Source of the DNA: Thuidium tamariscinum
Taxonomy: Eukaryota; Streptophyta; Bryopsida; Hypnales; Thuidiaceae
Direction of reading: 5' to 3'
DNA: 64,000 nt
Assembly: GCA_947034885.2 (NCBI GenBank)
Contig: OX344754.2
Coordinates: 23,330,501-23,394,500 of the forward strand
The notes beneath the pieces are model-generated. The model saw only the letters and a program-made list of their open reading frames with translations. It did not search any database and had not been told where the DNA came from. The position numbers were made by a program, and so were the translations under genes. Below are positions 24,348 to 38,265 of this stretch, one piece after another (the stretch's first letter is position 1; the number at the start of each line of letters is the position of its first letter).

Positions 24348-25106
24348 TTTTCGAGTGAGTTGTCTGTACGTTGTTCCACTGGACAGCCACAGTTCCCTCA
24401 ATATTTATTCTTTATCCACTATCAGGCACTTGCCACGTGGTGATAAAACGTACCCTTGATCAGCGGTTTCATTTAGCGTACCTTAGTACATATTTCTCAA
24501 GAGTAGTCTCATGTTACTGGTGGTTTTCCCGCAGTTTAGTTTTATCAAATATATGGAAGTTGCTGCTCGTTTGTTTGCTTGCTTATGCATTTAGTCTCAT
24601 TTACCCTCTTTACTGGAGGTCCTCTCGTTCCAGTGTCTGTTATTGTCGGAAGCTTATTGCTGTTTCATTATGTCATTTTCCTTGCAGCTTGAGGCCTTAG
24701 ATTTAGATATGTAAGTGATCGCTTCTCTGTTATTCACTTCAGGAAGAGTTGATTGGTCATCATTTGGCAATGGAGCTTGGCATGGTCCGAGTCCTTCAAG
24801 TGATTGTAGTGATTGGATGTTTGAAGATTAGTTAGTTTGTTTTGTTTTTTGTTTTTTGATAACAAACGGGAAGAACCCATTGCATAACGTTTGAAGATTA
24901 GTTTGAGGTTAAGTTACAATCTCAAACTTAAGTTTTACTTGGTGAAAAGATTACGTCATTGATTTGCAAACATTAATTACAGTATCTGACTTTACTCGGC
25001 AGAGTCGCAGTGAACTCCAGCTGATTCTCCAGCTTAAATTGTACGCAATTTGATCATGAGAGCCTCGGGCTGATTTGGGGTCAGGATCTGAATTTCTTAG
25101 TTAAGC
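24348..25106. other. 3' flank of HRD1 and intergenic sequence
   Basis: The first few hundred bases should be the 3' untranslated region of HRD1. No further coding exon is indicated: the open frames here are short and lack domains. From about 24840 the sequence is ordinary AT-rich intergenic DNA. Confidence 0.45.
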
Positions 25107-25832
25107 TTAACCCTTAAAAGAATGCTGGGGACGTTTTTTTTGCCCAATGACGATTGTAGGACGGAAAAAATCGCTTTTTCATCCTTCTTTTTTTTGAAGT
25201 TGCTTGAATACATATTTATGAATAGTATTGCAAATCTCATAAAAGTTTCATAATCATGATATTATTGACTTTTCAAAAGAAGAAGATGCTTAATTTGCAA
25301 ACTACATTTGCAATCATGTATTGTGGCCATTTCTTGATCTTCACTCTAGACATGAATTTTAGCCATGAAAAGGATTGTTTTTAGATTTGAGTCTAACTAA
25401 TGAAATGAAGCTAATCAAACAAAGTTTTTATACCAATTGAAAATTTTGTAAATTTTGTAAATTTAAATATTCAGTTGTAGCATTATGCACTTTGGACATG
25501 TAACTATGGTTTGTTGATTTCCTAATTTTAGAGTGACACAATAACTTTGGTTTCTACCTTGATTTTATATACAAGAATATACATATTTGATGAAAATTTC
25601 ATATTTTTGAATATGTTGTGTAATTGATATAAATTTTCTTCAATTTTTCTTAATAAATTCACAATAATTTCAAGTTTTCAAAAAAATTGAAAATTTTCTA
25701 GCTTATAGTAGACACATAAATTTATTTTTTAAATATAAATACAATGTTTTTCATCCATATTTAATTGAAAAATTACAATAAATAAAGTGATGGATAAATA
25801 AACTTGAAATCATTGGTCCCTATAAGGATTAA
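25107..25832. mobile_element. TTAA-bounded element, 726 bp
   Basis: Left end TTAACCCTTAAAAG at 25107 and right end, reverse-complemented, TTAATCCTTATAGG from 25832. Internal order of blocks (AACTAATGAAATGAAG, CAATTGAAAATTTTGTAAA, GCACTTTGGACATG, TTTTCTTCAATTTTTCTTAA) is shared with the element at 54315-55049 and in decayed form with 11500-12016. The interior is non-coding. TTAA target with C-rich ends is the piggyBac-type arrangement. Confidence 0.6.
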
Positions 25833-27524
25833 ATCATTTATCATCTTAAAACATGTTAGGATGTGTAGATTGTGGTTGGGTGTTTGAATTCACAATGGCT
25901 AATGTACCTATTCGTAATTGTACTAGACATGGTATCCTATATGGAAACAATATATTTTAGGCAAGATTTTATGGAATCAAGTTTACATGTGCAATTTATA
26001 CTATAACTATGAGGTCAATTTTTGTTGTTTTTGCATACCAATATCATTTGTGTATTGATTTCTCGTTAAAATACTAGGTGCTTGTATTGAAAAAGATTAA
26101 ACATTGGTTTGAAGGTAGATTATGGACTTCAAAATTTCATAAAATAGACTAGGTAATGTGAAAGCAAAGCCTTATTGTGGTAAAAAAAAATGTCAAATTA
26201 TGGGAGAAGGGCTATTTTTTTCCATGACAAGTCCTACTTTCACATTATTGGGCCTAAAGTATATCCATGTTTTGAAAAAGAACATGGCTCTTTTTATTCA
26301 ATGAGAGATTGTTGTCTACAAGGGCGTCTATTGAAGTTGTAAGATTTGTAAATTAGTGATACTTGACACTAATAATAAAATATGCACAATACAAGGTGTG
26401 TACAAATTTGGGCATTAGAAATTATCATTCATATGTTCAAGTACTATTGATACATTGATTTGTCTTATTATTTGTGTGTGTTAGATACAAAAGTTACATA
26501 TGGTTATAATTTTCACCAAAGAAGAGTATTTTCATCAATGATCTTTGTACAGACTCTTCAATATCAATAGACTAGCACTAGAACACTTACATTGTATCAA
26601 AATATTCCCCCCCATATAAAAAAACTATAACCATATGCAAGTTAATTCTGCAACAATCACAAATATATATGTATTCCAATGCTTATGGCCTACATCCCAC
26701 TTAGATTAGTATACATCATACTACAATTGAGCTTATTCAAAATATTTTTGCAAATGAATGACAAGTTAAGATTCTTGTAGAAATGATAAATGTATTTATT
26801 CATCTAATGTTTTTGGTTTACTTCTTTAGTAACAGGCCCTATCTATATCATTACGATCCCTTATTTTTGTTTTTTTGGAGTTAGACCAAGTGGCTATAGA
26901 TAGTTTTATGGTGGTGACAAACTCACCCCATTCTGTCTTTATGGATGAACAGGTTTGGAGATTGTAGTAGCTTCATTAAAGAATTCTAGCTACTTTGTTT
27001 AAAGTTTTATAGGTAATTTAAGTGAAGGCAAATTTTGCATTGTGACTAATGTAGCAACCTCTACATGGTGTTGGACATTTCTTGGGAAGCCCTACCTTTG
27101 AAGTTAGGAGTAATTGGACTACATGTTTTTTTAATATTTTTATTTTAAATATAGCTTCGACGACTAAAATGACTTAGAAATTTTGGAGACCCAAAACTAT
27201 ACAATAAGTAAACATACAAATACCCCAACAATGAATAAAGCCAATATGAATTTCATGATATTTTTCATAAGGACAAGTAAATAGATGATGACTACCAAAT
27301 TATTTTGTACACAACTTTTGTAGTTATGATACAAGGAATTTTGAAAGCATTTCAATAAATAATGTATGAACCAATCCATCCCTAAACTTAGAATCAAAAT
27401 AATTAGCGCTAAGTAATATCTACAATGGTATAAGCGTAGCAAACATCTAGATGAAGTGCAAATAATAGTCAATGTCATATAAACAACATTCCCAACTACT
27501 ACACATGTAAAGACAACATATATG
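25833..27524. other. Intergenic, AT-rich, no gene recognised
   Basis: No supportable frame. The minus-strand frame 27197-27571 is partly an artefact of the microsatellite that follows, whose repeat translates as His-Thr-rich residues. No end sequences of a mobile element were found. Confidence 0.5.
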
Positions 27525-27568
27525 TATGTGTTTGTGTGTGTGTGTCTCTCTCTCTCTATATATATATT
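27525..27568. repeat. Compound microsatellite (TG)n-(TC)n-(TA)n
   Basis: Consecutive runs of TG, then TC/CT, then TA dinucleotides. It directly abuts the left arm of the long inverted-repeat element that follows. Confidence 0.85.
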
Positions 27569-28475
27569 CATTTATTTACTTTCTCTTACATTTACATTCT
27601 TAGATTCTCCTTTTGTAGAGTGAAAGATAGCTTGCCTTGCATGTGTTAAGATCTTGTAGCTAATTACTTTAGCCATAATTTCTTCTTCATTCTTGGACTT
27701 TAAAGTTTGATTTTGATCCTTTGTAAACCTTGGACATTGTGGGTCTTCCTTGGTATAATCATCTTCACTACAATGCCAATACTATACAAAGCAATCAAAT
27801 GTAGTATTAACCAAACTATAAGAGACTAAAGGAAGCTTTTTGGACTTCAAAGTATCAATCATCCATGAAACCATGTCCACAACATTGTATTGACAAAGGG
27901 CTTGATCACACCTCTCCACCACTAAAAAAATTTGGGCCAAAGTACTCCACCTTTATAGTCTAAAATAATCCATGTTTAAGTCAAATCAAGTAGATGTTTA
28001 TCAATCTTAGAATAAAAGATCTTCATTAACTAATTCTTAGAAAATATTTCTCTATATTCCACAACAAAGCAAGCCAAACAAGTGTATATAGTACTAGAAG
28101 TATCATAGTGAACTAAAATGATTGTCCTCCATGTTGTCAAATGTGCCTATATTCAACGTTCAAAGTCTCTTGGTGATATCCAACAACAAATTAGGCTAAA
28201 AAACCTCGTTGGTATTTACCACTCATCCAAAGTCTCTAGTGCACTATAGAGATGAGAATCAAGAATACAAACTCTTAGTGTGACCATAGAAAGACTACTT
28301 GATTTCAAATTAGCCTCAATTTCAAAATTTACTAAACTACAAATCTTGAAGAAGAAGATTCTTTGCTAAGTGATTAGATACAAGATCTTAATACATGCAA
28401 TGCAAGCTATTTTTCACTCTACAAAAGGAGAGTCTAAAAGTGTAAATGTAGGAGAAAGTGAATATACATGCATGT
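27569..28475. mobile_element. Element with about 100-bp imperfect terminal inverted repeats
   Basis: The left arm contains CTCCTTTTGTAGAGTGAAAG, ATAGCTTGC, TTGCATGT and TTAAGATCTTGTA in order (about 27603-27660). The right arm (about 28377-28465) contains their complements in reverse order. The two arms are about 800 bp apart, giving an element near 0.9 kb. The interior is AT-rich without a convincing frame. The outer boundary at the left merges with the TA run, so a target duplication cannot be read. Confidence 0.6.
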
Positions 28476-29658
28476 GCTAATTGCTAAGTGTTACTCACCA
28501 ATATTATAATATCAAACATTGTATCATCAACAATGCACTACAATTGCACCCCATTAGCATTGTTCCTCTTCAACTTCAAATTATTGGAAATGGTGGTGCT
28601 TTCACCCTACGCTCTTCTAAATTCTCTTGCTTTTCTAGTTGCACCAACTTTTTATGAGATGAGATCATCCATAAGAGGATTTTCAGCTGCTGTACAAGAC
28701 TGCAAGTTCCCAAACGCTGGGAACACATTGGGAACTCTGGGAACGCGATGCTGATGTGGTCGAGTGACTGCCACGTCAGAAAATATTAATTTTTTATACA
28801 TTTTGAAGTTTTTTGAAAAAAAAAATTTATTTTTATTTTTCAAAATTCAAAAATTCAGACCAGCAGGGGGCTGGTCTGCAGCAATGGGAACAATTTCGGG
28901 GAACACCCCTGAAACGGTCTTCTGAGGGCCCAGAAATCCTCTTATGCATCACAAAAAAAGTGTTTTCAAAACATGGTACACAAAATACACATCAATGAAT
29001 AGAACTTTGACATTTGCAATTTTCAAACATATTCAAGCTTGATAATAAATACATTCACCACATTATAGAACTTAAAACCACTCACAAAACCACAACATCT
29101 AATAGCATCCTTCATCCCAAATTCCAATAGTAAAATTGTAAAAAGCAATTTCTAGCAATCCCTATGGCAAATTTGGTGATAAACAAAAATAACAACAAAG
29201 TGGCTAGCATAATGACAAAAGAATGGTAGTGAATGCCTCTCATGTGGGTGAGAGAGTGGAAATGAATGAAGTTGTTAATAATGATGAACACCAAATCCTA
29301 GAAGTCTAATAGACTCCTTATTCCTACTCAGCTCTTCTTAGCTACAATTGAAATTCAAGTGTCAAAATTCAAATACACCTAGTAGCTACAAGGCCTTGCA
29401 ATTATGGCGCCCCTTGACAACCTACACCCAAGTAGCAAGAGACCAGCTAGCGAATTTTAAGAAAAAAATTTGTCCTATTTATTGCAAAGTTAATTTCTTT
29501 TGGTACAATTTGGTCTTAAAAAAAAGAGTTGATCATTACATACCCAAATATCATTCGAGTAAAGATCTCAATGTCAAAGAAATATTCTTTCCTAAAGAAA
29601 TCTAAGAAACACTTTAGTTGAATTGGAGTCTTTGACTTAATAAGATCTATTTCATCAC
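28476..29658. other. Intergenic, no gene recognised
   Basis: Contains a GC-richer patch at 28690-28930 that includes tandem CTGGGAAC-like words and a short inverted pair around CAGACCAGC at 28857 and 28872. It looks like a repeat fragment. No frame is supportable. Confidence 0.45.
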
Positions 29659-30613
29659 TTAACCCCTAAACCCCTAACAGCGTTTTCACCAAAAAAAACT
29701 GCTCCCAAACTGCCATTTCTAATACAAGAGCAATGTTTTTTTTAAAACACATTTTTGACTCATATAACCGTAGGATCTTGTAGTAAGGTGGTTTGTAAAC
29801 ATGTGGAAAAAATTTCAGAAATTTCCACCATGTAGACTGCAAGATATAAGCATTTGAATTGACAAAAACTGTTTTTTTATCCCTGCGAAAATCCGGGCAG
29901 CTGCACTTCACAAGGTCACATTTGTGTGAAAAAAAATTCAAAATGGTGGTTACTCTTTGAATTCATACTTCAATGCAAGTTGGCTACATTCTCAAAAAAT
30001 TTCAAACCATTTGGAATTATACAACATATAGGAAAAAATAAGTAAGTAGAAAGAAGTAAAAAATGAGCCAAAATACTAAATTGTGAACATTTTATTCATG
30101 GAATTGAAAATTTTCAATCCCAATGGTTAAAATGTTGAAATAAACAATCTACACTTTTTGTTTTTATTTTTTTTCAAAAATATGAAAAATTGAATTAAAT
30201 GAAGAATTTCAAACTTTTTTTGTGCTGTGCAGATTCTGTAACTGGCTGCAAACTACCCCAAACTCAAAATCTTCATAACTTTTGACTCATTGATCGGAAT
30301 GGATTGATTCAAAGCTTCACATGTCTGTATAAACCTAAAGAACCAATTTGAAATTTTACTTTTCAAAAAAAAGTTTTTTTGAAAAAGTTTTTTCAGCTGC
30401 CCGGTCTGCCCGCCGAGCAAACAAAGTGACATATCATGCCATAACTTTTTATCCACAAAGTCAAAAGTTATGAAAATTGTCGGGCCTTAAAGCTACTCCT
30501 CGGACACACATTGTGTCAAAATTTCAAAGAGAAAAAATGAAAAATCCATCTGTAGTGAGCTGCCCAAAAAATCTATAATCTCAAAAAACGTTGTTTAGGG
30601 GTTTAGGGGTTAA
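29659..30613. mobile_element. TTAA-bounded element, 955 bp, with telomere-like C-rich ends
   Basis: Both ends read TTAACCCCTAAACCCCTAA inward (19 bases identical, including TTAA), then continue as near matches (CAGCGTTTT against ACAACGTTTT). The interior carries repeated CATAACTTTTGACT-type words and no usable frame. A decayed relative in opposite orientation lies at 10390-10915. The C-rich ends also resemble plant telomere units with an extra C, but two facing copies 955 bp apart fit terminal inverted repeats better than interstitial telomere sequence. Confidence 0.7.
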
Positions 30614-32069
30614 ATCCTATGTTTTGGGGTAAGAAATTCCCTTCTAACAAATAGTATTAAAGATAAATCCTGTCAATGTTAATCTTGTATAGAAAATTAT
30701 AGGATTGTAAACTTTTGGTATAATAACAAATTTCACCTAATAATACATAAAAAGAAGTATATAATTGGATTCAATATATGAAAAGACAATGCATACCTAT
30801 GGTCATAATCAAACCATTTTTTCTATTTTAGTTCATTTGTAATTAAATGTGCTATCCATATAGAAGGCCTTATAAAAATTGAATATTTTCTATCAAATAA
30901 CGTACTCTATTTTTGCCTTAAGATCCCTATTAATAATTGGAAAAAAAAAATCACATGAATAGTTGTCAATCAACAAGTAGCCAATACAACTAATGAACTT
31001 TGGATTAATGGCCAACTTAAAGCTGTTATAATTTTATCCATCCAAAGATATACCAACAAATATTTCTTTAAATAGACAATACAAGCAAATGAATGAAATT
31101 TGATTTGGTGTCGTAATTTATATACTCTACATAACAATTAACAATTTAACTACGATGAAATTCTTTACAGTAAAAAATAAGTAATATTTACTCAACTATT
31201 CTTGTTACCATCAACAATAGTGAAAAGCATGGGTGATCAATAGTTCTTAAATGATGGCTATATTTAATTGAGTGCATTTAGACAAATTTGTATTTATATA
31301 TGAAATTACAAAGATTAAATAAATTGTATACAAATTTTGACTTATCCATTAAATAATGAAAATATAGTGCAAGGATTGTATAACCAAAAGTATACACAAA
31401 TTAAATACTTGACCATTTTGTAAGACATTTATTGAAATATATGGAGGTCTAATTTTCATGTGTTCCTAGTGATGGTGGGTCTCATAAAATATTTTGTATA
31501 AAAATTATACAAGTATCTTGCTTAAAGATATTCTAAGATATATGGATGTTTTTGTAGCATTGAAAAAATATATATAAGAATTTTTTAGCACTTTTAGAAT
31601 AGAGGTTTAAGATTGAATTTATCATTGAACTTTGCTTTGAATTTTTGTAGAAGTGTGTAGAAGTTCTTCATTTTACTTCACATCCGACAATTCTTGTATT
31701 CATATTTTTGCAATTAAATTTCTACTTTCTTTCTTGTATTATGGTATTTTAAATATTAATGTCTCTAATAGTGACTCAATTTTAATAGCCTTTATATTTA
31801 GCTTGAATGTAGTAATTGACTTAAACATCATGACTAATGGTATTTTGAGTACAAGAAATAAGATTCAATTGAGAGTTTTTTACCCTAGTCTTTATTTGTA
31901 CACTAAAAGAAAAAGATGTTCGCTACAACCAATTAAAGGACAACTAAATGACTTATGTAAACAATTGACCTACAATAGTAGACCTTATTTTTAGCACCAA
32001 ATCTTACATGAATATTATTGTAGTTGCTAAGTACTTAATTGTCAAATGAAAGGTATGGTTAAGGGAGTA
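30614..32069. other. Intergenic, AT-rich, no gene recognised
   Basis: No frame here has coding character. The longest (31653-31994) is AT-rich, without domain or conserved block, and runs into the MITE region. Nothing else was recognised. Confidence 0.5.
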
Positions 32070-32346
32070 TAAGGTAGGTACACCCAAAAGCGCATTGTTC
32101 CTGAAAGCGCCATCTATAGTGCACATACATTTCCGAAATCAGTCATGTTCACAAACTGTAGATGGCACATTCAGAAACAAACTTTGACTGTTAATAACTT
32201 TTCCATACTGTATCCAAATCCTGCGTTCTTTGGTGTGTTGGAACATACTTTCACTTGCCAACAAGACTATATAAAAATTTGAACTAATTAATAGCAAGAA
32301 CTAGGCTTAGTATGAATAAGTGGTACTTTTGGGTGTACCTACCTTA
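32070..32346. mobile_element. MITE, TAAGGTAGGTACACCC family, copy 1
   Basis: 277 bp with terminal inverted repeats TAAGGTAGGTACACCCAAAA and its complement. Closely similar over its length to 58087-58362, including CTTTGACTGTTAATAACTTT and TATCCAAATCCTG. Flanks are GTA on the left and ATA on the right, a possible 3-bp target duplication with one change. Non-coding. Confidence 0.85.
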
Positions 32347-35300
32347 ATAGAGAGCTAATTCAAAATGAATGTGAGCTATTCAACATTCAATATTCATTAT
32401 AGTTATCAATGTGGACAAACCAATGGTCTATGGAATCCACTTTGTTGATTTGTAGTCACTAAAAGAACTAAATTCAACTAGAAAGCTTCTACAATTCAAT
32501 TAGAAAACGATTGTAATTGTATAGTGATTGTAATATTCTTGATTGTCTTATATCAATTGTTCCATATCAATTGCCAAGCGTATCATTAAGTTAGGCATAT
32601 AATATTTGTTTAAGAAAAAATTTAATTAATAGATTTCTACAACCATAGAAATCTAAAAATACATTAAAATCTAAGAAATTTGAAAACCTACAAATTGGTA
32701 TGTTCTCTAAAAAAGCGAATCTATAGCTTTCTCTGTCCTAAAATAATCTTTTTTCTAGACAAAGTATTCTAAATTGAAGCTAAAAACATCAATTTGAAGT
32801 CTATTCATGTTGTAAGTAGAATTTGGTGCATTCCTATCAACCTCATAACTATTGAATTTAAGAGGACTAAAAAGTGCAATTTGGGGGGCATTTTCAAAAA
32901 GCACCAATGGACACTTAATTATTAAGTTTGAAATTGTTATTTTGTAGGTAGGTAGTATGGGCCAAAAACCATATGTAGACTTCTGCTCTACCTCCTAGAA
33001 CTTCATTTGCTTCAAAAGGGAAACACTAAAAAAATGCAAAATATAAAAATGAATAGTGTTGATTGACCTTTTCAATCATTTCACTTGTCTTTTCATTGAT
33101 GATTGTATGGATGGAGGGGGAACTACTACTCAAAGGTGTTTAGTTTGTCTCAATTAGTAACAAAATCTAATGGATTTGCAATGTCACAAAGTATTATACA
33201 AAGAACATTTGGAGATAGAATATTAAAGCTTGCAAGATCATTTGAAGACAAAGAGATATATACTAATATTTACACTTTTAAAATCTTAGAAAGCTAGATC
33301 TAAGCTATTTTGAATCCTACAAATCATTGCCATGTAAATTTACAAATTTACAAATTTGTAAAATGTATAAAACCTATGTGGAAATAAATGCCACATAGGC
33401 AACTATATTAGAAGAATACATCAACCAAGACCCAACTAGGCTATTGGATTAAAAACAACTCCATTGTCCTTTGCAATTATATTTCAAAGAATAGCTTGTC
33501 TTCAAGAATTGCAGATCCCTAAATTAGTGTAAGTTGCAAATGTCCTATGCAACTAAAACTAGTTGTTTATTATAATTGCAAAACCTTTATTTTTTCTAAA
33601 TAGTAATAATTTCTACTTATTTTTTGTGTAGAAGTCTCAAATTAATTGAATTTCTTGGTAATTCTTAGTAATATATTTCTATTTTTTGTTATGAAACTAT
33701 ACCAATGACAATCCCTCAAAAAACTAATAAAGGTTCTTACATTGATAAATAATTGGACAAATCATAGTCTCATGTAACAAAAAAATAAGATGAAAATTTC
33801 AATATAAATTTATCAAATAAATCTAAATCAAAAAAATGTTTGGCTATATGAAAATGGAGCTCGTAATTTATGGATTAAAATGGATTGCATGAAAGTAGCC
33901 CTATATATTGTTATGCATTTTCTTAAGCATTCAAAATTTTTTTGTTTAATTTTTAAATATTTTATTATAATATGATATGAATGTAGTGAATAAAATAAAA
34001 TTTTGTGATTCACATAGAATCAAAATTATCAATTGACTAAAAATTCAAATTTGATTTTCTAATCCAATTGATGTTCTAATGCAACTGAAAAGGAATTCAA
34101 GCCTAATTTAAAAATCATGAGAACTTTCTTGAAATTATGCACTCTATGTCTAATTGCATTATGCACAAACTTCAAGGTGAAGAATATTTAGAAAATAAAT
34201 TATGATAAATTTGTTTGAAATCTAATTAATGCAAATAGTATATCTAGTTTATACACATGAAGATTTGTTGAAAAAATATAATATGCATGTATTATTTTCA
34301 AATAGACACCAAAAAATATACAAAAGTGACCACATTGCAATCACTTGATATGAATTATTTTATTTCTATATCAAATATATTTTTCAAGTTGTGAGAATCA
34401 TGATTTTCATTTTGAATTTTTCAAAAGGTTTTCAAATTTTTTTTGTTTTTGTTGCCATTGACATCAAGTTTCACTTTGAAATATTTGACAAGAAATATTC
34501 ATTTATAGATCTTTTTAATTTGATAGCACTTAAAAAACAAGTTAAATACTTTTTTGCAAACTTACAATATTGATCTACATCTCTTATTGATTTTATAAGT
34601 ACCAATATACGTGATTAGAAATGTAAATACACCATGTGATTTTGTATGAAATAAAAAATGGATGAAACTATTTATTTGAATTTTCAATATTTTTTCCAGA
34701 TTCTTGTCTACTTTGAAAAGCAAAGCAAAATATTAAAAAAGTCATGATAAAAATCAAAGACTTATCTTGTTTTCTTTTCAAAGGCTTACTTTTACCTAAT
34801 CCCATTAATGCCATTTTGAATGATATACATAAAATTTTAAATACTAACATATGTCATTTCTAAAAGCTATGAGTTATACATTATTTCCTAAAATTATTTT
34901 AAATATACCTCCTTTCTTTAAAATCATTGTTGCGGTAATAATATATTTCAATAAAGATAAGTAGAGTTTAAAGATCATCAATATTATTATATAATATACA
35001 TGTTGGATTGATTAAAATAATCTTCTTTTTCATTTCCAATATCCATCTTTAAACTTGATTTACTCTAAAAAAAAGATACTTCAAAAATCATTGTTAAATA
35101 TTCTAGAATTTGGTGCTATGAATATGATAGACTTGTGTGATTTCATTTGTAAATAGGGTTAAATTTTTATAGTAAGATTGAATCAACTTTCTTTGTAATG
35201 AAATAAGAAAATAATTACTACATATAATATTCATGAATATGAATTCCTAACATATTTGAGATCATTAAGATATGATTTTCTTATAAATATGAAAACAATC

Positions 35301-37390
35301 AATTGTATATATTCAAGTGACAACCATTAGGTCATTAATTAGTTTAGCCAATGTTAGATGATCTAGATCTTTGTACTAACAAATATAAATGGAATAGGTG
35401 TAAAGAGTCGCTTAGGTCCAAGTTTACTATGGAATCATGAAGCCAAATGACTAACATGATGAAATGAAGTTGTTACATGCCCATTAAATCATGATGCCAA
35501 ACCAATAAGACATAAATAAAGCCCAATGAGCAATTGACTAATGCTTTACATGATTTTCATGTCTTTTGACTATAATTGTAATATTTCCATATATATATTT
35601 TTGACTTCTAACAGTTAAAGGGTTATTTTAGGACCAAATTTATTTACATTCATTAAAAATATTATATATTGTGTTTGATCATTGCCAATGATAAGAATAA
35701 GAACATTTTATTCAATAGGGATTAGATAATTACTAAGTCAAAGAATTCAAGATAGTCTCTTTAAAAAATGCCTCTAACTATCTTCAACATCACTTTAGTT
35801 GGGTAATGGATTCCGTAGGTCTATAAAATTATGCTTGACAAATTTCCTTGAATTTGATCTTGTACATAACCATTCAAGCAATTTTCAATTTCATTTAGCT
35901 TGTAATCTATTTTGCATACTATACTTCATTTTTGTTGCTTCCAATACATTTTTTGTTGGATTCCGTGTTCAAAGTGCTTCTACATGTGTTTTAAATTTTG
36001 GTCATGATTCAATAGACAACATTGATTAGTAAAATAACCACAATGTATTTAAATCATTTTCTTTTAAGAAATGGTGAATGCATCAAAGAGATTGAAAAGG
36101 TTGAAATTTAGGTGAATTTGTTTTAGAAAAAAGAGGTTTGGAATAGAGTGAGTAGTTTACTAAATAGCCATCAATGTTATATAGATTTTTTTATTGCTTA
36201 AAAAAATCTTGAGTTATTTTTCTTCAACTCTGAAAATTTCATTAGAAAACGTATCCATTATGTTATATTTCAAAGTAGATGCCATAACTTGCCTATAAAA
36301 TAAGATGTTTTTTAACTTCCATTATACTAATCTATTAGAAACAAATCAATCATTTTATATATAGGCAAAATACACAATCTACAAGGAAAAAATTTAAATT
36401 AAAAAAAAATTACGCTATTTTTTTTGCTCTTTGAATTTGATTCTTTCAAACTTTAAGTGGATTAACTTTTGCTCCTAGCCATTGATTTAAGAAAAAAGTC
36501 AATCTATTTTTCTATTTAAATTTTTTTAAATGCAACAAAAATTGATATCTTATTAATAAACCAAACCAAACTTAACCAAACCTTCAATCATCTTTTAAGG
36601 AGATATTTGAGACCTTAGGGATTATGAGGTTAATTAATTTCTAAACTCCCATTGCCCCTTCAAAGGACACAATGAAATAATGGATTTAAAATAGGCTTGT
36701 ATGGTCTCAATTTTAAATAATGAAAACCAAGAATAATTACTCTGAGTTCTTGGGATGTTCTTAGAGCTATTGCCAATAATAGTACAAAAGCTCATCTTTA
36801 CAATATACATAGTTACTATTTCATTGCAAGAAATTGTTGTTTGTTGAACTTGTTGAACTTGCTATTTTGCCATTCCACTAACTACAAGGTTGTGAGTATC
36901 CCACAACAAAAACAATCTCCATCATTGCTAATTCAATGAACTATTTAAAGAAGAAAATTTAATATTGATTAGAATTAGTATTACTTATTTTAGAAAAGTG
37001 TGTTCAATCTTCATAAATCCTTTATTGTCCTTCAAATTTGCAATGCTGTCAAATTGATAGCCCTATAATTTTTTTTTTAGGCATGCAATGAACCCAACAA
37101 TGAATTAAAAACAATAGAAAAAATTAAAGTATTAAAATGAAGAATTCCATAAAAAAAATCACACATAGAATAAAACTTTGTTGAAATCCAATACACCTAT
37201 TACTACAAGAGAACTTAGTAATAATTTACATGAAATCTCTTAAAAAGTCATTACTTTCAGGACTATACTACTAGGACTGCACTTAAAGTACCCTTTTTCT
37301 TGTACTAAATAAAATATGTTTGAAATTCAATTCAATAGTAGTGATTCAAATTAGGCCAAAGTCCATAGTTGATTCACTTACCTTAACAAC
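32347..37390. other. Long AT-rich intergenic stretch, no gene recognised
   Basis: About 5 kb with only short frames (33103-33297, 34391-34573, 35799-36029 among the longer). None shows a domain or codon bias unlike its surroundings. I saw no paired transposon ends. Short runs such as TACAAATTTACAAATTTGTA near 33340 are simple-sequence palindromes. Confidence 0.5.
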
Positions 37391-37653
37391 TAGTGTGCCT
37401 TGTACTATTGCCACAAATCCCACAATCAAAATCAAAATCAAAGTAATTTTCTACAGAGTATTTTCTTAGAACCAAAAATAATTCAAAAATTCATAACTTT
37501 CCCACCAGAGGTCAAAACGCTATGAAACCAAGCCCGTGCACCCTTCCTCACCTACATCTTTCCCATAGTACCAAACACATGACCATGGGATGTGTTGTTT
37601 GGGAGATCACCACATAAATAATTTAGATTTTCTTCTCCTAAAACTTTGAACCC
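37391..37653 (+). repeat. Interspersed repeat, copy A
   Basis: Begins TAGTGTGCCTTGTACTATTG and contains AATTCATAACTTTCC, GAAACCAAGCCCGTGCA-like and GGGAGATC words in order. A second copy in the same orientation lies at 38590-38845 and a third in reverse at 59108-59330. No terminal inverted repeats were found, so it may be part of a larger element or a SINE-like unit. Confidence 0.65.
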
Positions 37654-37852
37654 TTATAACTTTGGCACATAATATCCAAGTAATGCACTCTTTGTTCCTT
37701 AGCAATTTTCTTTACTTTGCAGCATAGAATATTCAAAACCTATTACATTTTACCAATGCAAATTATATTCAATACAAAAATGTCACAACAAAGTTAAGGT
37801 AGACCAACCTATTACATGTGACGAAACCTGGCGTACCACCCAGGTCAATTAA

Positions 37853-38200
37853 TTAGCCCCCCCTCCTCTCTCAAAAAACTTACAAGCCATTGATTTAACA
37901 AAAACAAAAACTTACCTTTGTAATCACCGTTGATTTCTCAAAAATTCCCAAGCCATTGATCATGTAAGATTTAATTTGAACCATTCAGATACGGATATGG
38001 ATATTCTACATGTATTATATGTATTATATGGATACGGTCCAGACACAAATACAAATACAGGTATAGATACGAATATAGATACGAATACAAATACAGGATC
38101 ACTTGTCCCATAATGTTTGTCAATAAGTTGATTTCAAAAAATTACAAGAAGAGAGGGGGGGAGGGAAATGAAGATTTAAAATTTAACTTTTAAATTTTAA
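37853..38200 (+). repeat. Repeat with GATACGAATACAAATAC-like minisatellite core, left copy
   Basis: A C-rich block, then ACAAGCCATTGAT words, then a degenerate tandem run of short units such as ATAGATACGAATA and ACAAATACA (about 37990-38095), then a G-rich GAGAGGGGGGGAGGG block. The same order in reverse orientation occurs at 40355-40710. Confidence 0.6.
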
Positions 38201-38265
38201 ATTCTTTGGCTTGTAAGAACATGCCAAGTGTATTAAACCCAAATTAAAATTAATAATTTTTTAGA

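Noticed and set aside
27197-27571. A 124-codon minus-strand frame with a hydrophobic look.
   Set aside because: Its start comes from the microsatellite at 27525-27568 and the rest is AT-driven hydrophobic sequence.
29659-30613. Interstitial telomere sequence as an explanation for the CCCCTAAA ends.
   Set aside because: Only two units at each end, exactly facing each other and both abutting TTAA; inverted terminal repeats explain this better.
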